Of a DNA stretch of 64,000 nt, positions 1-12,000 are shown piece after piece. Both the position numbers and the translations under genes were made by a program. This DNA comes from Saturnia japonica (Eukaryota; Arthropoda; Insecta; Lepidoptera; Saturniidae), in NCBI GenBank assembly GCA_033032175.1, contig CM065304.1:8804001-8868000 (forward strand). The letters are read 5' to 3'. The stretch's first letter is position 1; each line of letters starts with the position of its first letter. Under the pieces are notes generated by a model. That model was not told where the DNA came from. It saw nothing but the letters and a program-made list of their open reading frames with translations, and searched no databases.

Positions 1-27
1 GACCTGAGTGCTCTCTCCAGGCTGGAG
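1..27 (+). CDS. Prm: Paramyosin exon (partial at window edge)
   Basis: Nine codons, DLSALSRLE, followed by donor gtaccg. The next exon begins DKIRLL, so the join reproduces a stretch well known near residue 35-45 of insect paramyosins. The exon continues upstream of the window. Confidence 0.9.
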
Positions 28-3000
28 GTACCGGCCGCGATAATAGTGCAGTGCTTGTGAAGTGATTACGGATGATAGAATATATTGTATTTTTCAGGAC
101 AAGATTCGTCTCCTCCATGATGATCTGGAATCCGAAAGGGAGCTGCGTCAGAGGGTAAGCTCAAGCGTGCGAAATACGATATGTACGGACGCGGCGGCCA
201 TACAGGGCGCGCTCACGCCGCAGGTGTAGGCGGCCAGCGCGCCTCGTCTACACCTCTATTTATACCACCCGCCCTTCGTTCCTCTGCTTTATTAAAGCCT
301 TCTCATTACAATTATCCTAATTAATTTTTAATTGTAGTAAATTATTATCGTTTTTTAGTACAGTGTAAAATATATCGTCTCCTTACGTTTACCTATTTAC
401 ATAATTTAATTAATACTGGATTCGATTATCAATTTGCAGTAATATCATCATATCATAAGAGTAAGTTTCATTAACTTCAAAGTGATTAAGTAAATTTTTT
501 TATATATTATTATTGGAATATATATAAGTTAAATTAATATAGTATGGCCGTCGGGTAACTCGCATTAACGGTTAATAATTCCACATCCATGACAGTCTGT
601 CAAATAATAATATTAGAAAGGCATTCAATACCTGACAGATCATCAAAAAGTTATGTAACACTTTATTACGGTACTTTATCATTTGGGTTATGGGGTATTG
701 GAAATTTCATTCAAAATTTGCATATTCTATTTTAGATCTACATATATCTAATGTTACATAGTCAATATCTGATACGTAAGTGAAACAGAGCAGAGATCAG
801 AACGTCCATCACAGCGGTGGGGCGCCTGTTCCACGGATACGTCGCGAACGGCGCTCGCGCATCACGAGATAATTTTAGCCTCGTAGCGAAAGCATTCTCT
901 GAAATCCTAACTTCTCGCTCTCCGGTCTCACTTTTGAAACTGGGCCAAATGACGCTCGTTCCCGTTGAGAATGCCACAATATTAAAATATAATAATAGAT
1001 TGTGGTATGAGAGGCAAAAATATCCGAGTTAGTCAGAACTCCGGTGAGACATTAAACGTTTCTTATTTTAGATAGGTACAATGCCGAAATATGCGAAGGA
1101 CGTTCTGATCAGTAATCGACTATTGCATAATGGTTGAATAAATATTTACAGAAACATCTGTACCCACTTTTACCATTTACATTCAATATTAGCTGAATTA
1201 TTACCTTAAGTAAAATATTATATTAGGTTAAATTCCTACGAGCGATGAAGAATCAATGGTGTATAATGTTGGATAAACATTTACAATTATGTACAAATTA
1301 AAGAACAATGAATATGAATTAATAAAATTTAGAAAACAAATTCTTAGGTCCTGAAGAAAATTATGTTACATTACAGATTGAAAGGGAGAAGGCAGATTTG
1401 AGCGTACAAGTTATCCAACTCTCTGAGAGGCTAGAAGAAGCAGAAGGTGGAGCTGAAAGTCAGGTAAATACAACTAACCTTATATTATATACAATACTGC
1501 ATTTATTAGGATTCCACAAAGAAGAAAATAGTATTGGTAACCAATTATTAATCAACAAAATAAACTGTCTACAAAATGATATGAAAAATCTTGAATGGAC
1601 AATCTTATAAAGAAGAAATAAAACATATTATATCTATGCAGATCGATAACACAAAAGTTCATTTAAAAAAACTATAAAAGACAAAGAAATGAATCCAGGT
1701 AATGAAGACATCGCAATAATTCATCATAATACAAAGATACAACGAGGATTCAACATTCAAACAATAAGACCACATGTATAAAGCTGTGCTAAATTATTTT
1801 CTAATGTATGTTTTGCGAATGTTGCTATGCGATTTATATTATTTTATTCATTACCATTTCAGGAAGTATTATAACCATCGTTTTCAAATTCTTGAACTAC
1901 GTTTACATATTATTAAGTCATAATTAAAAAATAATTAACTTTGTTAATAGATCCCATAAAATAAATTGTAAAGTAAGATATGACATATCATATTCAAGAA
2001 GTAAATATGTATAAAACATTAATCAAGAATTATGATATTCTTTATTGCACATAAAAGTACAATTAGGAGGATTTAATGCTAAAAAGCATTCTCTACCAGT
2101 CTTTCAGGAAAGCAAGAGAAAGATTTAATTTAAAAAGGTGTGCATAATGTATAGTAAAAAAAAATGAGCTGATATTCAACTGCTCCAAGGAAAACCTACA
2201 TAACGATTACTTGAAGGAATCCCGAGAGTTGGCTTGTTGGATGTTGATAGGAAGCGAATTCCACAGTCATGCTGCTGTTACGGAGAAAGATCGGTCGCGA
2301 AAATTAGTATGATGACTTGGTACACTGAGAATAATGAATTAATAACGAGACTAATACTCTTATAATTCAACATAGATATTTCTTACAAAAATTAATTTAA
2401 AACATTTGTTTTTATTTTATCCCGTTTCATAGAAATGCACAATATAAATTTCACCTATTTTCTGTAACATAGTACGATTTATTTTATAATATTAAGTTTG
2501 GCTAGTAAACTAAGAAAATATTTATAATATATTTCAAAAGTGTTCCCTAAACAAAAATAGGGAACATTTTTTAAATGAAATCTAACATTTACAGTTCGAG
2601 ATCAACAGAAAACGTGACACCGAACTTACCAAGCTCCGTAAACTCTTGGAAGATGTCCATCTGGAATCCGAAGAGACCGCGCATTTACTTAAAAAGAAGC
2701 ACCAAGAGATCGTGCTCGATTTCCAAGAACAAATTGAACAACTCACCAAGTCCAAAGCCAGGTGAGGATATTATGTGTGCATTTATTGTTTTTCACAGTT
2801 CCATTATGTGTTGATATATTATATGTTAAAATAACTAAAATCTGCTATGCGAATAATCTGCGAATAGCCATGCATTTCTACCTTCTATGTAAACTTAATT
2901 CAATATTGTCCATCATTTTGCATATATGTATGCCTTTGTCACAGAAATATTTTATTCCTTGTCCGCAGATCTGAAAAGGAGAAGTCCAAATTCCAAGCTG

Positions 3001-6000
3001 AAGTATACGAACTGTTGGCTCAAGTGGAGAATGTAACTAAGGAGAAAATTACCATCTCTAAGTCTTACGAGAGGCTAGAAATAGTCGTCAGTGAACTGAA
3101 CATCAAGATCGAGGAACTGAACCGCACTATTGTAGACATAACCTCACACAAGCAACGTCTATCGCAGGAGAACATCGAACTTGTTAAGGAAGTCCAAGAT
3201 CTTAAGGTATGTGTAATATTGAAAAAATCTTAATCTTTAGATAATATTAACAGAATTAAATCTCTATTCCAAATTTGCAGTTTGAATTTTTTTTAACTTG
3301 TAATGGTAATTGCATTTACCAGGTGAGCATTGAAAACGTGGTATACCTGAAGAGCCAGCTTGCCGGTCAACTTGAGGACTCTCGCCGTAGGCTTGAAGAC
3401 GAGGAGAGAAGGCGCTCTCTGCTTGAGGCCAACCTTCACCAGGTGAGAAAATGATTATTTTTAAATAGTATAAGTATGACTGACTCCATTTCGCGTAAAT
3501 ATTTGTATCGAGCATGAGAAGTATCAACTCGTTGACGCAATTTTGATGCGTTTTTTCAGAATTGTATTTAATTTGTGCTTTTTCTTTAATTACTTTTCTT
3601 CAGTATCTAATTAAAGTTCCCCAATTCGATTGTGAAATTCTATAAACTGAGCAAAAGCATTCATCATGATTTCAATACATCTATTTAAAGAAATTACTTA
3701 CAAAGCAATCGGTTTTCTGAAAACATTCTTGGACTATTTTTACAATATCTTTTTGACAATCACTAGGTTGAAATCGACCTCGAGTCCGTACGCGTGCAGC
3801 TCGAGGAGGAATCCGAGGCCCGTTTGGATCTGGAACGCCAGCTTGTTAAAGCTAACGGTGAGATCGGCCACTGGCGCTCGAAATTCGAGGCTGAAGCTGC
3901 GGCCAGAGCTGAGGAAATCGAAGAGATCCGTCGTAAATACTCCATTCGCATTCAAGAACAAGAAGAACAAATCGAGACCCTCATCGTTAAAATTAGCAAT
4001 GTTGAGAAGCAGAAGTCTCGTTTGCAAAGCGAGGTAAATATATAAATAATAAACATAATAAAAATTTAACTTTTTGAAGACATTCACTTTTATATAATTT
4101 GTTAATTATCTTATTTGCGCACTTTAGAGTAAACTAAAGGTATTTTTGCGAAATATACGAAAATATATTTAAAAAAGTTTGCAATTTGCAAAGTTAATAC
4201 AAGTTAATGTTAATATTAATATGTAATGTTTCCCATGGAGGAAACTTCTAATGAATATATATAATTATCTAACTTACCAATCTATACCTACAAACAAATG
4301 AATTTGAAGTGTCTATTTGTAATTTCAAAAAAACAGCTTTTTAATACAGGCATATAAAAGTATATTCATAATAAAATTCTATTTTTAAATTTTTGTCTGT
4401 CTGTCTGTTTGTTCCGGGTAATGTCCGAAACAGTTAAACCAATTTTGACGGGACTTTCACTGATAGATAGCTGATGTTTATAAGGAGTAACTTAGGCTAC
4501 ACTTACTTTAGAAAAAAAAAGGTTCCGTTGTGCCCGTGGCTTCGTTCGCGTGGGCTAAAAAATGCCCGCACGAATCTTGCTCACCCGCTCCCGGCTATTT
4601 TAAAGAAAAAAAATGCTTATTGTGGGTGTTCCTTAGAAGATAGGTGTAATTCTCCCAGACTTTTTTGTAGGTATTTTTAATGCCTACAATTATGTAATAC
4701 ATTAATTTGCTATATCTCTTATGGTTTACTCAGTATAAGCCATTTAAGCGCCCGAATTTATTCACCATGACAAGTTTTTGTTTTTTTTGTGCGAAACCCT
4801 AATTCTTTTTCTAAAATAAAAGTAGCCTAAGTTACTCCCGATAATATCAGCTATCTATCAGTGAAAGTCCCGTCAACAGACAGACAGACAGACACACAAA
4901 AATTTTAAAAATGGATGTTTTGTTATAGGTATCGTATATACTTGCATATGCATTTAATGAAAAGCTGTTATTTTGACATTACAAACAGACACTTCAATTT
5001 TATTAATTGTATAGATAACAGGGAGCGGGAGTAGCATTTTTTCCGCCTGTGCCCAATCGACTGCATTATGTATTCCACACGAACGCAGCCGCGGGCGCAG
5101 CTAGTACTTACATAAAAGCTTAATAAAACCCCAACAATATGTTCTATACTCTTCTTTACAAACAGACACTTCAATTTTATTAATTGTATAGATAACAGGG
5201 AGCGGGAGTATCATTTTTTCCGCCTGTGCCCAATCAACTGCATTATGTATTCCACACGAACGCAGCCGCGGGCGCAGCTAGTACTTACATAAAAGCTTAA
5301 TAAAACCCCAACAATATGTTCTATACTCTTCTTTACAAACAGACACTTCAATTTTATTAATTGTATAGATAACAGGGAGCGGGAGTAGCATTTTTTCCGC
5401 CTGTGCCCAATCGACTGCATTATGTATTCCACACGAACGCAGCCACGGGCGCAGCTAGTACTTACATAAAAGCTTAATAAAAACCCAACAATATGTTCTA
5501 TACTCTTCTTTACAAACAGACACTTCAATTTTATTAATTGTATAGATAACAGGGAGCGGGAGTAGCATTTTTTCCGCCTGTGCCCAATCGACTGCATTAT
5601 GTATTCCACACGAACGCAGCCGCGGGCGCAGCTAGTACTTACATAAAAGCTTAATAAAACCCCAACAATATGTTCTATACTCTTCTTTACAAACAGACAC
5701 TTCAATTTTATTAATTGTATAGATAACAGGGAGCGGGAGTAGCATTTTTTCCGCCTGTGCCCAATCGACTGCATTATGTATTCCACACGAACACAGCCGC
5801 GGGCGCAGCTAGTACTTACATAAAAGCTTAATAAAACCCCAACAATATGTTCTATACTCTTCTTTACAAACAGACACTTCAATTTTATTAATTGTATAGA
5901 TAACAGGGAGCGGGAGTAGCATTTTTTCCGCCTGTGCCCAATCGACTGTATTATGTATTCCACACGAACGCAGCCGCGGGCGCAGCTAGTACTTACATAA

Positions 6001-9000
6001 AAGCTTAATAAAACCCCAACAATATGTTCTATACTCTTCTTCACAATCAGACACTTCAATTTTATTAATTGTATAGATAACAGGGAGCGGGAGTAGCATT
6101 TTTTCCGCCTGTGCCCAATCGACTGCATTATGTATTCCACACGAACGCAGCCGCGGGCGCAGCTAGTACTTACATAAAAGCTTAATAAAACCCCAACAAT
6201 ATGTTCTATACTCTTCTTTACAAACAGACACTTCAATTTTATTAATTGTATAGATAACAGGGAGCGGGAGTAGCATTTTTTCCGCCTGTGCCCAATCGAC
6301 TGCATTATGTATTCCACACGAACGCAGCCGCGGGCGCAACTAGTACTTACATAAAAGCTTAATAAAACCCCAACAATATGTTCTATACTCTTCTTTACAA
6401 ACAGACACTTCAATTTTATTAATTGTATAGATAACAGGGAGCGGGAGTAGCATTTTTTCCGCCTGTGCCCAATCGACTGCATTATGTATTCCACACGAAC
6501 GCAGCCGCGGGCGCAGCTAGTACTTACATAAAAGCTTAATAAAACCCTAACAATATGTTCTATACTCTTCTTTACAAACAGACACTTCAATTTTATTAAT
6601 TGTATAGATAACAGGGAGCGGGAGTAGCATTTTTTCCGCCTGTGCCCAATCGACTGCATTATGTATTCCACACGAACGCAGCCGCGGGCGCAGCTAGTAC
6701 TTACATAAAATCTTAATAAAAGCCCAACAATATGTTCTATACTCTTCTTCATGTGGAAAGAGACATTTAAAACGAAGAGCTTGGGATTTTTTTAAATATT
6801 TTCATCTATAGATGATTCCTAAAATCTACATAAGATCGCGGCTAAATAACCTAAATTGTTTGTTATGGCGCAGTTAAATTATTGGGTAATAATTGCGTGC
6901 AGAGCCGAGGATATATCTAGTATTTATGAAATTTATGCTTTTTAGCAATGCTCATTTCTATACAAGTGTAGCAGGTAAATAATGAATTACCGATTTTCTA
7001 TTATTAAAATCAATCTATTGATAGTATGTTTTGATCTGACTAATTCCCTATCCGTAAAATTCAAGCTAAACTAACATATACATATATACATGTTCCCCGC
7101 CTCCTGGGAGGAAGGGAGGGAACATGTGTATGTGTATTTAGTAATATGAAAAGTATTTCTACACTATCTAGCGTAAAAAAAAGAAAAAATAAGGTTCCTT
7201 ACAGAACCTATGTACCTATGTGGTGTGCACGTATGTATGTACATATGTGAGTAATGTTATATATGGGTAGCTAAGTGATGCACGTGCAGTGTCACTTGTA
7301 TCGCGCGGGTATGTACCACTGGGAACCTATGGTCCATCGTATTAATTTAACACGAATTTTTATTTTTTTCATTTGTTAACAACAGATGGCGCTGTACCAA
7401 TCCTGTAATTTTCTGAATTGGGCTGTCAAGATTAACGGCATTTTGAATATGACCATTTTTTCACAGATGTGGACTAACTCATTATACATTTTGAGTGCAC
7501 TACGCGATTGCCTAGGGCAGTTGAAATGTATTTGAATAAATTTGAATTTTTGTATGGCTATTTTTTAGCCTAAATAATAGAGGTGGTAATATTATTAGAC
7601 TGATATTTTGGTATTCGTAATATGGAATATATTAGATTCCCGTACCGTATTTGGTATTAGTCAAATAATAGTCACCGATTCTATAATCGCTATTCGTTAC
7701 CTACTTGAATCTAATACTGATATTAAGCGTATCTATTCTCAGTATTCTCTGTACTTGTAGAATGTGCATATGAAATAAAAGATTGTTGTGAATATTTATT
7801 ATTATTATTATCCGTATGCATATTGTACAACGAAAATGAAAAATGTGATTAAATTTTCTTTCGTGTTAATAAACTAGCTGTGTCCGCGGCTTCGCTCACG
7901 TGGACTACAGAATGCCCGCGCGAATCTTGCTCCCCCGCTCCCGGCTATTTTAAAGACTATTGCTATTGCTTATTTTATGTTTATTGTGGGGGTTCCTTAG
8001 AAGATAGACGTATACTCTCCCTAACTTTTTTGTAGGTATTTTTATTTTCTACAATTATTTATTACGTTAATTTGTTGTATCTCTTATAGTTTACTCAGCG
8101 TAAGCCATTTTAGGTGAAGCAAGCTTCATGTATGTTTCGTTGATTACTTTAGTCTAGTGATATTCGAAGTAAGGGTGAGCTAAAACAAGATACCTATTAC
8201 TCCTGTTCCTGTCCCAGACAAATAACAGTTTCCAGTAACTTGTTCCAAAATAACGGCCTTTTACGCTTTAATAGGATATATGTAGTAAACACTTATAACC
8301 ATACAATAATAAAAATACATACCGTATAATTAAAACATATAACAATTACTCAATCCGACATTGAAACAATCAATCCATTCATCAGTTAATCCATCAATCA
8401 ATTAATGACTTATGTAAATAATAAACATATTTACGTTAGAATACAGAAAAACATGTTCCAAACTGAAACAGTAACACTCTCTGGAACAGATACGAAAAAA
8501 GTCTGTTCGTTTTAGAGGTAACAGTTACGAGCTGTTACTTATAAGTACCAGTTCCGACCTCTAGTTTGTGGAACATGTTGTACCTAGTATTTAGTAACAG
8601 CTTTTTCACATAACAAATAACAGATTCAAACTATTACTTGTAAAATATACCTTGTACCACTCTTAATTCAAAGAAGTGAGTCCCATGTTCTTTTTTATAT
8701 CACGATGGTGGCAAACATGCTTGCGGCCCGTTTGATGGTAAGCGGTTACTGCAGCCTATGGAGTATGGATATACATACAGTATACACACTATGCACTATT
8801 ATTAACACAGCGCAAATTATAACTATATTAGACAAACTAAACTTAAAACAAACGAAGAAAAATAAAAATATAAGTATTTATCTCCGAAAGATAGTTGAGA
8901 TATTATAAGGAGTAATTTAGGGTACTTTTATTTTAGAAAAATAATTTAGGGTGCCGCGTAATAAAAATCATTTCGGAAAAACGATGATTTTGGGTCGCTT

Positions 9001-12000
9001 ATAATAATGGTTTATGGTGAGGAAACTATCAGAGATTTATCAGATTAATGTAGTACATAATTGTAGATCATAGAAAGACAGACCTACATAAATATCAAAT
9101 AAAGCATGTTATGTCTACTTTATAAGGATCCCACAATAAGCAATTTTGTCTTTAATATAACCGGGAGCGAGGGGGGGGGGGAAAGCACGATTTGCGCATG
9201 TGCACAATCAACGGCATTATGTAGTTCACGGGAGCGTACCGGCGAGGATAGAATATATTTTAATATAAAATAAAGTACATTAAAATTATACATTCTCGAC
9301 AACCAATGCATAGGCTGACTTTATTGAGTTAAAAAAGGACAGTATTTTTTTTATTTCTTACATTTTAAATTTAATAAATTACATAAATTTATAATTGACT
9401 TGCTACAAATAGGTCGAAGTCCTCATCATCGATTTGGAGAAGGCCAACGGCACCGCTCGGGAGCTCCAGAAGAGAACCGAGCAGCTTGAGCGTGTCAATA
9501 TCGAGATCAAATCGCGCCTGGAGGAGACAGTTCAGCTTTACGAGCAAACACAACGTGATCTACGCGTCAAGCTGACCGAAATCCAGCGCATTACTCACGA
9601 ACTCGACAAGACTCGTGAACAAAAAGATGCCCTCGGCCGCGAAAACAAAAAACTGGGTGGTTAGTACCTATCTTATGAAGATTATTGTTTATGAGGAATA
9701 CCTGAATACTGTGTTTCTAATTTTCAAAGGCTAGTAGTTCCTCATACAGGTTATTTATTCAGGGAAGAACGTAAGTACTACTAGGCCTCTTACTTTAAAA
9801 TGGCAGAAGGTCAAAGAGTAATAATGATTATTTTCACTTCCTAAAACTCTAATCCACAATAATAAAAAAAAAGAAAATTACGTTCAAAAAAATATTTATT
9901 ACAACAAATACTGTAGAAAATTAATAACAACCATGCCAAACATAACTTGATAATTCTAATAATTTTAACAAAAGAAAGTACTAAAATAGGTGTGAACACT
10001 ACTAGATATCAAATGGTTACAGTAGTCCTATTCCTACCTCAGTTTAATCACAAATTTATTGCTCATAAGAGCTAAGTTGAAATACCTCGCGTGTCATTGC
10101 GTGATATTTAAACCACAATCTTGAAGACTGTAACATTGTACTACGAGCAGCAGGCTGCTGTAAGGCAGGCATAAATGTGGCTATGATGATACCTTAGATA
10201 AACTTTTCTCGTATCATGTAAACTTTGTTGGGTTATAAAGTATATAAAGATACATATTTTATCAGATGACTTGCACGACGCTCGCGCCAACCTCACGGAG
10301 TTGACCCGCCGTCTTCACGAGCTCGAGATCGAGCTGCGCCGTCTTGAGAACGAGCGAGAGGAACTCACCGCTGCCTACAAGGAAGCTGAAGCCGTAAGTC
10401 TTTTTCATACCTCTGAAGCCTATTGCGGAATTAGCCACTGTATATTAGTTACTTACAGACCTATTCCGTGATAGTTTAATTCTGTTTAACTGATATCACT
10501 GGCTATAGATGTTCTTTCATGGCTATCGCTGTTGTTATTTACATTGTAATGTACTTACCGTAGTGTATGTTACAGTTATTTTTTGCGTTAGTGTGTAAAA
10601 AAACAAATTATGAAATCTTACCATAAGCTTTAACACATCGTCAGTGTTTCGAACTTTATCTTCATTTAAGATACTCGTAGCTAACAGTTTATGACGCTCG
10701 TGTGTTAACTGGACAAAGTAACTCTTTTAATAAAGTCATTGCCGTAATTACGAGTTTAATTAAACTTAAGTTCTTAATTGAATAATGTATATTTGATAAA
10801 TTGATTTTGTAACTGAGTGATTTTTCAAAATATTGTAACATGGGATTCTTCAAAGTAGGAGTGAGCAACAAGTTACAAGATCTGGTACATTCAATGATGG
10901 TCCTTATTTTTTTAGTTAATCTTCTTGTATAGTAATTATAATACTTAATTATTATAGCGCAAAAGAGGAAACTATGACGGTAACGGAACAAATTTAAATC
11001 ATCTTTGATTAAATTTATGTACTGCGCATTAAGATCTAAACAATAATGATAAGTACAACATGAAGTGCAAAAAAGTTATTTTCAAATTAGTTAAATTATA
11101 AGGTATCAAATAATTATCATTCACAGGTGTTAAAATTATTATCTAACGTTTAGAACTACTGGCTGGCAAACGTTGAGGTATTAAACAAAATTGTTATATC
11201 GTTGCCAGACATCCGCGCTTAAATCTACTAATAGAAATAGTATTTATAGAATTGAGGACAAAATGAGTAGAGGTGCGTGTTATTTTACATAATTCGACAA
11301 GAACGATACAATTATTTATTTTATGAGTTAAAGGTTGCTTTTCGCAATTAAAACAAAATAAACACGTCGCATTTCTGAGAAAATAAATTTCAGAAATATA
11401 TAAATATGTTTTGTAATTTGACTGGTAATTCCTGAGAACAAACACAAAAGGAATCTTTTGAGCTTTATAATATTAGTATACACATGTAGATGTAATATGT
11501 ATTGGCTTTAGAGACATATTCGAAAGATACTCGTTTGACAGTCCTTGATTTATTAATGAAAAAAGTAAATATGCATCAGGGTCGCAAAGCTGAGGAACAA
11601 CGTGCTATGAGGCTGGCTACCGAGCTCGGTCAGTTCCGTCACGAGGCTGAGCGTCGCATCCAAGAGAAGGAAGAGGAAATTGAAGCCATTCGGTAAGATA
11701 ATATATTTGTATACGATGAGAGTAAATCAATGAAAATTACCAATTTAAGTTTGGCAAGATGAATCACGAGTAATAATTCACAATGCCGTAAAGTGAGCAC
11801 GCATCAACTCAGGAGGTGTTAATTTAATCGATACAATTTTTTCGGCTTAATGTCATCAATTTTACTCCTTTAATTAAATAAACTTTCCGTGAAAACAGAA
11901 CCCAATTTTTTCATTTCCAACAAAATGCCAGCAAATTTACTTTATGACATTACTTTTGCCTGTATTACATTCCATAACACGGATCAAACTATTACAATAC

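Noticed and set aside
4981..6750. CRISPR-like array
   Set aside because: Direct repeats of 177 bp without variable spacers, in an animal intron.
5211..6752. - strand open frame of 513 codons made of a 59-residue repeat
   Set aside because: It is produced by the 177-bp (3 x 59) tandem array. The unit consists of Helitron ends, and codon-level constraint is not apparent.
11502..11579. Coding extension upstream of the paramyosin exon at 11580
   Set aside because: The frame is open by chance in the intron; the acceptor cag at 11577-11579 and conservation place the exon start at 11580.
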